64,000 nucleotides of DNA from an uncultured Ruminococcus sp. (GTDB taxonomy: Bacteria > Bacillota > Clostridia > Oscillospirales > Acutalibacteraceae): positions 62,001-126,000 of the forward strand of contig CACZYF010000001.1 of assembly GCA_902785355.1 (NCBI GenBank). The letters run 5' to 3'. The position numbers and the translations under genes were made by a program. Below, piece by piece: positions 1 through 7,601 of this stretch. Every line of letters begins with the position of its first letter. The first letter of the stretch is position 1. The notes below the pieces were generated by a model. That model ran no database searches. It saw only the letters and a program-made list of their open reading frames with translations, and was not told where the DNA came from.

Positions 1-66
1 AGCCCAATTAACCTATATATTATCATAAAAACAGGGTTTTTTCAAGAAAATAATTTCCGTGCTCTA

Positions 67-95
67 TTGAATATTGCCGAATTAAGAGTTATACT
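67..95 (+). promoter_or_regulatory. Probable sigma-A promoter of the ClC gene
   Basis: TTGAAT at 67-72 and TATACT at 90-95 are separated by 17 bp, about 140 bp upstream of the ClC start. The palindromic repeat at 115-232 lies between promoter and gene and would be part of the 5' UTR. Confidence 0.55.
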
Positions 96-114
96 TTTAT
101 GCAGAATGACTATT

Positions 115-232
115 TGGAGAACGGTTAACGGATAACGGTGAACGGTGGAGGGCGGACTCCGTCCGCACCTGATCATAAGCAACCGATCGAAGCAGAATCC
201 CGAAACTATTCTCCGTTAACCGATAAGGAGTA
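115..232. repeat. MITE-like palindromic element upstream of the ClC gene
   Basis: The left end carries degenerate short repeats of the type GGTTAACGGATAACGG. The right end carries the inverted counterpart CTCCGTTAACCG. A small GGCGGACTCCGTCCGC hairpin lies inside. The right end almost touches the AAGGAG ribosome site of the ClC gene, so the element forms most of that gene's leader. Related ends occur at 38769-38880 and 43140-43190. Confidence 0.55.
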
Positions 233-234
233 CT

Positions 235-1503
235 ATGAACGAACTCAAAGAACATACCATCCATAACGCCTCGCGGGTGCGGCAGTACATTCTTTCGTTC
301 CTCAAATGGACGCTGATCGCGCTGGTGACAGGCGCTGTCGGCGGCGCGCTGGGCGCGGCGTTCCGCTGGGCGATCAACCTCGTCACCGACGTACGCCTCA
401 CGAACCCGTGGCTGCATTATCTGCTGCCGGTAGGCGGTCTGATCATCGCCTTTTTGTACCGTGTCACGAAGCTCAGCGGTCACGCGGACACCAACCTCAT
501 CATCAACTCCGTACGCGAGGAGGGCAGGGTGCCGCTCCTCCTTGCTCCCGTGATCTTCCTCTCGACCGTGATCACCCACCTGTTCGGCGGCTCGGCGGGT
601 CGTGAGGGCGCGGCGTTACAGCTCGGCGGATGTATCGGCAGCGCGATCGGCAGAGCGGTAAGGCTCAACGAGAAGGATATGCACCTCAGCGTAATGTGCG
701 GCATGTCGGGACTGTTCTCGGCATTGTTTGGCACCCCTCTGACCGCGACCGTGTTCGCGATGGAGGTCATCTCGGTCGGCGTATTCTACTACAGCGCGTT
801 TTTGCCGTGTATCGTGTCGGCGCTGGCGGCGTTCTCGATCACGAACCTCTTCGGACTGGAGCCGACCGCCTTTGAGGTCACCGCATACCCCGAACTGAGT
901 ATTCTCAGCATACTCGGCGTGGCGGGGCTGGGACTCGCGGCGGCGCTGGTCAGCATCCTCTTCTGCGTCGCGCTGGAGCAGACCCATCATTTCGCGGCGG
1001 AATACTTCAACAACGAATACCTGAGAACAGCGGTAGGCGGCGCGATCATCGTCGGGCTGACCATGATCCTCGGCATCCGCTACAACGGTATCGGCGGCGA
1101 CGTCATCGCGCAGGCGATCACCGACGGTAAGGCACTGCCGTATGACTTTATCCTCAAAATGCTGTTCACCGTCATCACCATCGGCTTCGGCTACAAGGGC
1201 GGCGAGATCATCCCGACCTTCTTCATCGGTGCGACGATGGGCGCGACGCTGGCGCCGCTTCTGGGACTTCCCGCGAGCTTCGGCGCGGCGGTCGGCGTGG
1301 TGGCGTTGTTCTGCGCAGTAGTCAACTGCCCCATCGCCTCGATCATCCTCTCGATCGAGCTCTTCGGGAGCAGGGGGCTCATTTTCTTTGCGGTTTCTCT
1401 TTGCGTAAGTTATATGCTGTCCGGCTACTACAGCCTCTACTCGGGTCAGAAGATCATGTACAGTAAGCGCAGGGCTCGCTACATCAATAGAAATGCGAAA
1501 TAA
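235..1503 (+). CDS. ClC family chloride channel/transporter
   Basis: This is an integral membrane protein of 422 residues, the usual size for a prokaryotic ClC core without CBS domains. Ten or more hydrophobic segments fill residues 20-405. The signature GSAGREGAALQLGG (residues 119-132) contains the GREG motif whose Glu is the gating glutamate of the family, so the gate is intact; the usual Pro after it is Ala. A second conserved block, GTPLTATVFAMEV, follows near residue 165. By family it moves chloride, either passively or in exchange for protons; fluoride or another anion cannot be excluded. The start has AAGGAG six bases upstream. The gene stands alone, with a palindromic repeat on its 5' side and a bidirectional terminator on its 3' side. 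Confidence 0.93.
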   Translation: MNELKEHTIHNASRVRQYILSFLKWTLIALVTGAVGGALGAAFRWAINLVTDVRLTNPWLHYLLPVGGLIIAFLYRVTKLSGHADTNLIINSVREEGRVPLLLAPVIFLSTVITHLFGGSAGREGAALQLGGCIGSAIGRAVRLNEKDMHLSVMCGMSGLFSALFGTPLTATVFAMEVISVGVFYYSAFLPCIVSALAAFSITNLFGLEPTAFEVTAYPELSILSILGVAGLGLAAALVSILFCVALEQTHHFAAEYFNNEYLRTAVGGAIIVGLTMILGIRYNGIGGDVIAQAITDGKALPYDFILKMLFTVITIGFGYKGGEIIPTFFIGATMGATLAPLLGLPASFGAAVGVVALFCAVVNCPIASIILSIELFGSRGLIFFAVSLCVSYMLSGYYSLYSGQKIMYSKRRARYINRNAK

Positions 1504-1511
1504 CATAAAAC

Positions 1512-1550
1512 AAGCCAACATCCTGCTAATTGCGGGATGTTGGCTTAATT
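1512..1550. terminator. Bidirectional terminator between the ClC gene and the dockerin gene
   Basis: A 15-bp stem (1512-1526 with 1532-1546, one G-T pair) encloses the loop TAATT. AT-rich sequence flanks it on both sides, so it can end the plus-strand ClC transcript and the minus-strand dockerin transcript. Confidence 0.75.
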
Positions 1551-1557
1551 ATATAAC

Positions 1558-2898
1558 CTATAATTCAAAGGCTTTTCCGATAGCGTAGGGCGTTTCTATA
1601 TTCGCCAGATAGTACTGGATGGCTGTAACGTCCGTCAACTCCAGACTGTTATTTTGATCGACATCTCCCCTTAACAGCTCTGTATCACTATACGAGGTGC
1701 CGATAGATGCTAAGTTACGCTGTACTAGTGCAGCATCGGTCGACTCGACACTTCCACTTCCGTCTGTATCACCTAAGGGGTACTCAGATGTGTTCAGTGC
1801 GGCTGAGTGCTCACAATACCAGTAATTGGGATTGCCGATCTCATACGGCTTAAGATAAAAGTCATATACACCGGTTTCTTCCATCACAAACTCTTTACCC
1901 TTACCATCGGGATAAAGATAGAAAATGCCGGTTCCGATATACAACGCAACCCTTACTGAATCCCCCTTTAGCAATCTGATACCTCCAAGCTTCAAATCGC
2001 TGGCAGTATTAGCTTCAAATTTCAGTTCTTGGTGAACGTTATTAATTCCGCTGTTATCTCCGTTGATCGAACCGACTAGGTAATAGGAGCCGACGCAATA
2101 TCCGTAACGATCAGCAACAGCATGGGGTTTCCAGTCCACCAGTACATTTGCCTCTTTGATTGCGTTATGTACCTCAATATCGCTCAACCCGAGTTTTTCT
2201 GCTAAATAATCCAACAACGCCTGATCGTCTTTGTCATTCTGATAACGTGCAGTCATTAAATCTCTTTTCAAAAAGGTAACCAGCATTTTATACGGTGAAT
2301 CCATACAGCTCTTTCCGATTGCATCTCCGCTTTCTGTAATATACAACACAGGTTGATACTGAGGATGATTCCTCCAAGCAGTTTCGTAGCGTGGCGTTGC
2401 ATAATAGTCAAAAGTTTTTCCCGTACAAAACACAGTATCTCCCATACAATCGGTCGTAAAAAGCAATTCATAGGTTTGTCTGAAAGAATCATTATTAGTA
2501 AATAAAACGGAATATTGCATGTCACTGCTAAGATAACCGTTTGAATCTTTCCACGACCATAACCCGTCACCTTCATAGCTGCATTGTAGTCTTCTTGAAC
2601 CCCATGGAAGGATTTCTCCTTGAGTAGATCTGATATAAATCGACACGCTTGCAGATTCATCCCAACCGGTACCGGTCGAATCAAAATAGATTACGCCGTT
2701 CCCGTTATACGGATTTTGTGCACCCGCCTCTGTAGGCGCAATATTGCCGCCGTTTTCAGAAGGTTCGATGACTTCTGTCTCTCCCTGAGCAGAAGCGGCA
2801 ACCGATGAATGTTGATCAATTGTTTCTGCAAGCACAGGAACTGCTGTACTCACAGTTACAATCAGCAACAAACACAATACTAAAGATATGCCTTTCAT
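1558..2898 (-). CDS. Secreted protein with starch-binding-like module and C-terminal type I dockerin
   Basis: The 446-residue protein starts with a Sec signal peptide (residues 1-24, ending VLA-ET). A beta-rich module from about residue 65 has the GVIYFDSTGTGW and W-rich pattern of CBM26-type starch-binding modules. The middle (residues 190-300) contains amphipathic helices with no recognised domain. The last 75 residues form a dockerin with two calcium loops, GDTDGSGSVESTDAALV and GDVDQNNSLELTDVTAI, ending in TPYAIG. The dockerin should tether it to a cohesin scaffold outside the cell, as in the amylosomes and cellulosomes of ruminococci. No catalytic domain is seen, so a substrate-binding or structural role is more likely than an enzymatic one. 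The ribosome site is GGAGG. Confidence 0.82.
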   Translation of the reverse strand: MKGISLVLCLLLIVTVSTAVPVLAETIDQHSSVAASAQGETEVIEPSENGGNIAPTEAGAQNPYNGNGVIYFDSTGTGWDESASVSIYIRSTQGEILPWGSRRLQCSYEGDGLWSWKDSNGYLSSDMQYSVLFTNNDSFRQTYELLFTTDCMGDTVFCTGKTFDYYATPRYETAWRNHPQYQPVLYITESGDAIGKSCMDSPYKMLVTFLKRDLMTARYQNDKDDQALLDYLAEKLGLSDIEVHNAIKEANVLVDWKPHAVADRYGYCVGSYYLVGSINGDNSGINNVHQELKFEANTASDLKLGGIRLLKGDSVRVALYIGTGIFYLYPDGKGKEFVMEETGVYDFYLKPYEIGNPNYWYCEHSAALNTSEYPLGDTDGSGSVESTDAALVQRNLASIGTSYSDTELLRGDVDQNNSLELTDVTAIQYYLANIETPYAIGKAFEL

Positions 2899-2924
2899 TT
2901 TTATGTTTCCTCCTCAGCCAAATA

Positions 2925-2952
2925 AAAAGACGCACACCGAAGCGTGCGCCAA
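2925..2952 (-). terminator. Hairpin with TTCG loop and T-run upstream of the dockerin gene
   Basis: On the minus strand a 9-bp GC-rich stem closes a TTCG tetraloop and is followed by TTTTTATTT. It lies 26 bp upstream of the dockerin gene start. It either ends a short upstream transcript or acts as a leader attenuator; no reading frame is seen that it would serve. Confidence 0.55.
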
Positions 2953-2974
2953 AAAACACACAGCTCCCGAAAAT

Positions 2975-3120
2975 GTCGCCAAACAATTTTTCGTATCAAG
3001 AATAACCATCATAAAACGGGAATAGCAAGATAAGAGCGTAGTGTTTTTATCATGAAATAAAAACACTATTCCCGAAAAGATGAAGGTTATCCTATATTTA
3101 CAAGAAAAATTGTTGGCACT
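2975..3120. repeat. Imperfect 146-bp palindrome
   Basis: The left arm 2975-3025 and the right arm 3065-3120 are inverted copies with small gaps. Shared blocks are GCCAA(A)CAATTTTTC, ATAACC and CGGGAATAG. The centre is a second perfect inverted repeat, AGTGTTTTTA/TAAAAACACT, around 3039-3068. The outer CGGGAATAG arm and the inner stem share bases, so two folds exclude each other. It looks like a MITE or a structured leader rather than coding DNA. Together with its flanks it fills the 380-bp gap between the dockerin gene and mgtE. Confidence 0.6.
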
Positions 3121-3187
3121 CATATTTTACCATATTGCATATCCATGTGCAAGTCAAAAAACATACCGCAAAATTGGTCAGAATCAA

Positions 3188-3227
3188 CAAGAAAGCTCCC
3201 TCTGCCGATCATTTTGGCAGGGGGAGC
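3188..3227 (-). terminator. Terminator of mgtE
   Basis: A 12-bp stem (3195-3206 with 3216-3227, one mismatch) is followed on the minus strand by TTTCTTGTT. It lies about 50 bp beyond the mgtE stop codon. Confidence 0.8.
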
Positions 3228-3237
3228 GATTCTATAT

Positions 3238-3276
3238 GGTTGAGATCGCCGCAGTTCCTCGGGAGCTTCGCAACAA
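3238..3276. repeat. Dispersed GAGATYGCC...CGCAA repeat, copy A
   Basis: The unit begins GTTGAGATCGCC and ends CTTCGCAACAAC, with an inner CTCGGGAG-type palindrome. The same ends recur at 8397, 25310, 31700, 38948, 42727 and 49116, always between genes. This copy sits directly after the mgtE stop codon. Confidence 0.6.
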
Positions 3277-3278
3277 CA

Positions 3279-4658
3279 TCATATATGCAGCAGGGCGGTG
3301 GCGATGCCGAAGTAGACGATCAGGGAGATCGCGTCGACGATGGTCGTGATGAACGGCGACGCCATCACGGCGGGGTCGAAGCCGAGCTTCTTCGCGATCA
3401 TCGGCAGGGTACAGCCAACGAGCTTCGCGATAAAGATGGTGACCACCATAGTCAGGCAGACCACCAGCGCGACGGTAACGGTGATGCCCTCGTTGTGGAG
3501 CACCAGACGGTCGAACAGCATGATCTTCGCGAAGTTCGCGATCGCCAGCGTGATACCGCACAAGAGCGCGACGCGGGCTTCCTTGAATATGACCTTAAAG
3601 ATATCCTTGAACTCGATCTCACCTAAGCTCAACGCACGGATGACGGTAACGCTCGCCTGAGAGCCGGAGTTACCGCCGGTATCCATCAGCATCGGGATGA
3701 AGGCGGAGAGCACCAGAGAACCCGCCAGGGCGTCCTCAAAGCCCGTGATGATCATGCCGGTGAAGGTCGCGGAGATCATCAGGATCAAGAGCCATGGGAT
3801 ACGCGCAACGTAGGTCTCAAAAACGCCGATACGGTCGTATGGCTTCTCGGTGTTCGGGGTGATAGCCGCCATCTTCTGGATATCCTCGGTAGCCTCTTCC
3901 TCCATGACGTCGATCGCGTCGTCGACCGTGACGATACCGACGAGTCGGTTCTCCTGATCCACAACGGGGAGAGCGAGGAAGTTATATTTATTGAACATCT
4001 GGGCGACGACCTCCTGGTCGTCGAGAGTGTTGACCGAGATGACGTTGGTCTCCATGATATTCTCGATGACCTCGTCGTCATCAGAGAGCAGCAGCGTCTT
4101 GATGGTAACGATACCGATCAGGGTGGAGGACGAATCAGACACATAGCAGGTGTAGATCGTCTCCTTGTCGATGCCGGTGCGGCGGATGCGCTTGATCGCC
4201 TCCTCAGCGGTCATCTTGGGTCGGAGGATGACGCACTCGGTCGTCATGATCGAGCCTGCGCTGTCCTCGGGGTACTTCAATATTTCGTTGATCTCCTTGC
4301 GCGTTTCGGGGTCCGCCTGACGGAGAATACGCTTGACGACGTTCGCGGGCATCTCTTCGATCAGGTCGACCGCGTCGTCAACGTACATCTCGTCGATGAG
4401 CTCCTTGAGCTCGGTGTCCGAGAAGCCGTGGATCAACAGCTCCTGGGTGCCCTCGTCCATCTCGACGAAGGAATCGGCGGCTGTCTCCTTCGGCAAAAGC
4501 CGGAACAGCAGCGCCGTTTTCTCGCTCTGCAGATCCTCAAACACCGCCGCGATATCGACAGGGTTCATCGTGTTGAGGATGTCGCGCAGGGCGGCATATC
4601 GCTTGTTATCGAGCAACGTCTGGATCGTCTCGAACAAGCTCACGGTATTTCTTTCCAT
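3279..4658 (-). CDS. mgtE: Magnesium transporter MgtE
   Basis: The protein has 459 residues, typical for the family. An N-terminal superhelical domain (1-130) precedes two CBS domains (about 140-200 and 205-265). A five-helix membrane domain (285-459) includes the conserved MDTGGNSGSQAS segment of the magnesium pore. MgtE is a dimeric Mg2+ channel; its cytoplasmic N and CBS domains bind Mg2+ and close the pore when the ion is plentiful. The start has AGGAGG six bases upstream. A sigma-A promoter lies about 270 bp upstream, leaving a long leader with M-box features, so expression is probably also magnesium-controlled. It is a single-gene unit ended by the hairpin at 3195-3227. Confidence 0.96.
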   Translation of the reverse strand: MERNTVSLFETIQTLLDNKRYAALRDILNTMNPVDIAAVFEDLQSEKTALLFRLLPKETAADSFVEMDEGTQELLIHGFSDTELKELIDEMYVDDAVDLIEEMPANVVKRILRQADPETRKEINEILKYPEDSAGSIMTTECVILRPKMTAEEAIKRIRRTGIDKETIYTCYVSDSSSTLIGIVTIKTLLLSDDDEVIENIMETNVISVNTLDDQEVVAQMFNKYNFLALPVVDQENRLVGIVTVDDAIDVMEEEATEDIQKMAAITPNTEKPYDRIGVFETYVARIPWLLILMISATFTGMIITGFEDALAGSLVLSAFIPMLMDTGGNSGSQASVTVIRALSLGEIEFKDIFKVIFKEARVALLCGITLAIANFAKIMLFDRLVLHNEGITVTVALVVCLTMVVTIFIAKLVGCTLPMIAKKLGFDPAVMASPFITTIVDAISLIVYFGIATALLHI

Positions 4659-4677
4659 TAAAAAACCTCCTACGATC

Positions 4678-4710
4678 GCCTTTCTGCCGCGTATAGCCGT
4701 GCAGAAGGGC
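4678..4710 (-). promoter_or_regulatory. Hairpin just upstream of the mgtE ribosome site
   Basis: A stem of about 10 bp pairs GCCCTTCTGC with GCAGAAAGGC and ends about 10 bases before AGGAGG. No T-run follows directly. It lies between the M-box-like aptamer and the gene, where an expression platform would be, and its loop can pair in an alternative way with AGCC further upstream. Confidence 0.4.
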
Positions 4711-4739
4711 GCAACAAGCTATGGCTGGGGAGCGGGGAG

Positions 4740-4905
4740 GCACTGTATGGAGGAGAATGGTTATCTATTTAATTTGTCATTCAGACAATAATCAGCAAGA
4801 CCGAACGCACAGTTGTACCTCGGTCAGCATCTTAACAGAACCCCATCGTCGCCCTCCGGCAGCGCCGCTCGTACTTCCTGCGTCCATTATCTCGCCTCTT
4901 TCATT
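4740..4905 (-). promoter_or_regulatory. Probable divergent M-box (Mg2+) riboswitch upstream of mgtE
   Basis: Blocks resembling the M-box consensus occur in the right order on the minus strand: GAGGC, ATGGA, ACG, GCTGCC, GATGGG, AACAG-like TGTTAAG, and finally CCATACAGTGC, which matches the conserved 3' end of the family. The span of about 165 nt equals that of known M-boxes. It lies between a consensus promoter and mgtE. Several blocks are degenerate, so a covariance-model search is needed to confirm it. Confidence 0.5.
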
Positions 4906-4938
4906 CTGAATTCCTCGACAAAAGCCGATAGTATTATT

Positions 4939-4967
4939 ATTTTACTCTGCATTGACAAATAAGTCAA
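4939..4967 (-). promoter_or_regulatory. Sigma-A promoter of mgtE
   Basis: On the minus strand TTGACT (4962-4967) and TAAAAT (4939-4944) are 17 bp apart. Transcription from here gives a leader of about 270 nt before the mgtE start. Confidence 0.65.
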
Positions 4968-5070
4968 CGAATTTGTGCATGATTTTTTACAATATTTCGC
5001 TTGATTTTATAGCACCAATCCACTATAATGGAAGAACCATCAAAAGAACCATTGATTTTTGGAGAAACAA

Positions 5071-5634
5071 ATGGACGACAAGCTTGAAAAAAAGCTCAAG
5101 GAGCTTTTACCATATATTATCATTGAGGCGATCATCTTCCTCTTGATGCCGCTGTTCATGGGACATTCGGCAGGCGTCGCGACCTACCTCGTAGAGGTCG
5201 GCGTATTCCCGCTGACGGCGATCGGCTGCGCGGTGTTCTACAAATTCAAGCACAGGCAGAACGACATCTACGTCTGTCTTCTGGCGCCGCTGTTCTATGC
5301 GATATCGGCATTGCTATACGGGATGTGGCGCGCCTCATGGATCACGGTGCTGGTCTATATGGTGAGCTACTTTGTATGCGGGTATCTGGGACTGCTGCTG
5401 AGCGATATATTGATCAAAAACGCAGAGAAAAAAGTGGATAAAGAACCCGTAAAGCCCGAAGAGATCAAGCGACATCAGCGCAACCCCGAGCGGGTGAACC
5501 TTGAGGAACAGAAACCGTCTGTACAGGACTTCCGCGCCGAGAACCCCGACGAGGACCACACCCTCGACACCTCGACCACCGACGATGACGTCGAAGCGCT
5601 GCTCAACGCGATCCACTCCCGCAAGAATCCGTAA
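5071..5634 (+). CDS. Four-helix membrane protein of unknown function
   Basis: I do not recognise this 187-residue protein. It has a short charged N-terminus, four hydrophobic segments between residues 13 and 115, and a hydrophilic acidic tail of about 70 residues rich in Glu, Asp and Pro (DTSTTDDDVEALLNAIHSRK), which is probably cytoplasmic. The ATG at 5071 has GGAG six bases upstream, a better match than an in-frame TTG at 5059. A terminator follows directly and the PAP2 gene then has its own promoter, so it is a single-gene unit. Confidence 0.8.
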   Translation: MDDKLEKKLKELLPYIIIEAIIFLLMPLFMGHSAGVATYLVEVGVFPLTAIGCAVFYKFKHRQNDIYVCLLAPLFYAISALLYGMWRASWITVLVYMVSYFVCGYLGLLLSDILIKNAEKKVDKEPVKPEEIKRHQRNPERVNLEEQKPSVQDFRAENPDEDHTLDTSTTDDDVEALLNAIHSRKNP

Positions 5635-5646
5635 TAAAACCTTCGA

Positions 5647-5676
5647 CGCTTCCCGCCTCGGGGAGCGTTTTTTGTA
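5647..5676 (+). terminator. Terminator of the membrane-protein gene
   Basis: CGCTTCCC pairs with GGGGAGCG (5647-5654 with 5660-5667) and is followed by TTTTTT. Confidence 0.85.
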
Positions 5677-5713
5677 CCCATATAAAGAATTTTCCGATCT
5701 TGTTCCTTTGATA

Positions 5714-5743
5714 TTGACAGCTTTCGCGGATATACTATATAAT
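5714..5743 (+). promoter_or_regulatory. Consensus sigma-A promoter of the PAP2 gene
   Basis: A perfect TTGACA (5714-5719) and a perfect TATAAT (5738-5743) are 18 bp apart, about 50 bp upstream of the start codon at 5792. Confidence 0.85.
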
Positions 5744-5791
5744 AAGATCATAGATACCAGAAGATCATCTTCTGTCGTTTTGGAGCGAAAT

Positions 5792-6334
5792 ATGTTTCGG
5801 AAATTACGCATACTGGATGAGCGTGTCGTCGAGCGGATGTCGCAGATACACCGACCGGTTCTGGATAAGCTTATGGTGATGTTTACCTACGCGGGTACCG
5901 GCGGCTTTATCTGGTGGATCCTGTTCATCCTACCCTTTTTGATCAGCCGCCCCTACCGCCGAACCGGAATCATCCTGACCGCCGCGATCGGCTTCAACTA
6001 TGTACTGGGTGAGATCATCATCAAAAAAACGGTTGGTCGCGCGCGACCCTCCACGCTGATTGCCGACGAGGATATGAAGATCCATAAGCCCAAGGATCAC
6101 TCCTTCCCCTCGGGTCACAGCGCGTCGTCGTTCTGCGCGTTTTCTGTCATGTTCTGGTGCTGTCCCGTGTGGATCTGGCTGCCCGCCCTCGCGCTCGCGG
6201 GTACCATCGCGTTTTCACGCATGTACCTGAGAGTCCATTACCTCACCGACGTGATCGGCGGAGTTCTGCTCGGACTGATCGACGGCAGTTTGATGACGCT
6301 GTTCTTCCACTCCGTCGTCTTTACACAAGGATAA
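5792..6334 (+). CDS. PAP2 family membrane phosphatase
   Basis: This 180-residue membrane protein carries the three PAP2 motifs: KKTVGRARP, PSGHSAS, and SRMYLRVHYLTDVIGG. The Arg, Ser-Gly-His and Arg-His-Asp residues of the active site are all present. Five or six hydrophobic segments are visible. The family removes phosphate from lipid phosphates such as undecaprenyl pyrophosphate, phosphatidate or phosphatidylglycerophosphate at the membrane surface; the sequence does not decide the substrate. The ATG at 5792 has GGAG six bases upstream, and a consensus promoter lies just before it. The reading frame is open further upstream but without a ribosome site. Confidence 0.9.
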   Translation: MFRKLRILDERVVERMSQIHRPVLDKLMVMFTYAGTGGFIWWILFILPFLISRPYRRTGIILTAAIGFNYVLGEIIIKKTVGRARPSTLIADEDMKIHKPKDHSFPSGHSASSFCAFSVMFWCCPVWIWLPALALAGTIAFSRMYLRVHYLTDVIGGVLLGLIDGSLMTLFFHSVVFTQG

Positions 6335-6342
6335 TATTCAAA

Positions 6343-6372
6343 CCTGTTCCGATGAACAGGGTTGCTTTGTTT
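6343..6372 (+). terminator. Weak terminator after the PAP2 gene
   Basis: CCTGTTC-CGAT-GAACAGG forms a 7-bp stem followed by the T-rich GTTGCTTTGTTT. It may also serve the converging minus-strand gene. Confidence 0.45.
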
Positions 6373-6386
6373 ATAATGAATCGTTT

Positions 6387-7481
6387 TTACCAATGTTTCT
6401 CAGCTTCTCTGAGAGCTGTGAGATAGGCGGCGGGGCTGTGGCTGTCGGCTACCGAGCACCGCGGCGTACCCGTACAGGTCAGAAATTCCGGGATCTCCAT
6501 GCCCGCTGCGAGCAGCTCCATCAAGTCGCTGTAATCGCTGACCATCGCGCTGAGTAACACATCTCCCGCGTCCTCGGGATGTCCCGCAAGCGTATCGGCA
6601 ACGGAGCGCATGAACTCATACAAACTCAGGCTCCTGTCCCCCACAACACGGCGGCGCTTGTAATAGGCGGGAACGTTAGGCGCAAGGCGCATCACAGCAG
6701 CGAGCAGGCAGTCCGCCTCGCCTCTTCCTACAAAGCCCGCGTAATCCTCACGGGTCAGTTCACGATAACCCTCGCTGACGTCGCCGCCCAGCAGAATATC
6801 CTTCCCATAGCGCGTATAACCCCAGCTCTCGAGCGGAATACGGGTGAAGAAATCCTCCTCCCGCACAAGGTTGAAAATGCTGTTGTAACGCGCCTGACGG
6901 CGGCTGAGCGTCACCGCCGGGGACGCCAAAGTATAGCCCCGCACACTGTCCGTACCGAAACGATCGCACATGCGCTTACAAAGGATGTTCGCTATCGCTC
7001 CTCCGCGGCTGTAGCCTGTGATAAAGAACCGCGGCTCAAGTCCTATCAGTCGGGTAAAGATATAATCCGAGAGCTGCTGTTCGGCGATGTCCGCCGCCTT
7101 ACCAAAGCCGCTGTGCTCCGCGGCGTAGCCGATATCGAAGTTGGAGTACCACTCATCGCCCTCGCTCCCCCGGATGACAACAGCAGTCTCCAGATAGTTA
7201 TCCCTGACGCGGCTTCCTATAATCATCCGGAGCTTGCCGGGGCTGTCTGCGATCAGCGGATCACCGTACCCCAGCGCACTGAGATTCGCGACAAGCAACC
7301 GTTCCTCTGCTGCCGACAGGCTCAGCACCGCGGCGACTCTCGCGAGAGAAGGGCTAAACAGACTGCTCTCACGCGGCAGAGAATCTCCCTCTGTCGTGAT
7401 GCTCAGGGCGGGAATCCCCCGTCCGTACAGGTCGATCGGACAACTCAGCCCGATCTTGTTTTTTTCGACAACTAACGCCAT
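6387..7481 (-). CDS. Lipase-like alpha/beta hydrolase (class 3 lipase/Mbeg1-like family)
   Basis: The protein has 364 residues and no signal peptide or membrane segment, so it is probably cytoplasmic. The nucleophile elbow is ITGYSRGGAIAN near residue 158, matching GxSxG, and it is preceded by the strand-type segment AVVIRGSEGDEWYSNF. A late His in DSHSPAAYL near the C-terminus is a candidate for the catalytic His, with Asp in the EEDFFTRIP region. The substrate is unknown; acyl esters are expected from the family. The start has GGAGG eight bases upstream. It converges with the PAP2 gene and is transcribed alone. Confidence 0.78.
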   Translation of the reverse strand: MALVVEKNKIGLSCPIDLYGRGIPALSITTEGDSLPRESSLFSPSLARVAAVLSLSAAEERLLVANLSALGYGDPLIADSPGKLRMIIGSRVRDNYLETAVVIRGSEGDEWYSNFDIGYAAEHSGFGKAADIAEQQLSDYIFTRLIGLEPRFFITGYSRGGAIANILCKRMCDRFGTDSVRGYTLASPAVTLSRRQARYNSIFNLVREEDFFTRIPLESWGYTRYGKDILLGGDVSEGYRELTREDYAGFVGRGEADCLLAAVMRLAPNVPAYYKRRRVVGDRSLSLYEFMRSVADTLAGHPEDAGDVLLSAMVSDYSDLMELLAAGMEIPEFLTCTGTPRCSVADSHSPAAYLTALREAEKHW

Positions 7482-7505
7482 AAAAAACCCTCCGAAATAT
7501 GCAGG

Positions 7506-7534
7506 TTGACTAAATCGCTGAAATTTGGTATAAT
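7506..7534 (+). promoter_or_regulatory. Sigma-A promoter of the YD-repeat-like lipoprotein gene
   Basis: TTGACT (7506-7511) and TATAAT (7529-7534) are 17 bp apart, ending 67 bp before the start codon. Confidence 0.8.
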
Positions 7535-7601
7535 ACTCTCATAAATCATTCTTTTGATTTATATGTACACATTCAGGAACACGATATTTAGGAGAATAAT
7601 C

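Noticed and set aside
616..1521. Long reading frame antisense to the ClC gene (about 300 codons)
   Set aside because: It is Arg/Asp/Glu-rich and without ribosome site or recognisable domain; it mirrors the codon bias of the sense gene. The same holds for long antisense frames over argD (21811-23034), argC (25007-26464), gpmI (53118-54632) and the EF-G-like gene (59418-60746).
2914..3123. 69-codon frame upstream of the dockerin gene
   Set aside because: It lies wholly within the imperfect palindrome, which gives open frames on both strands; no ribosome site.
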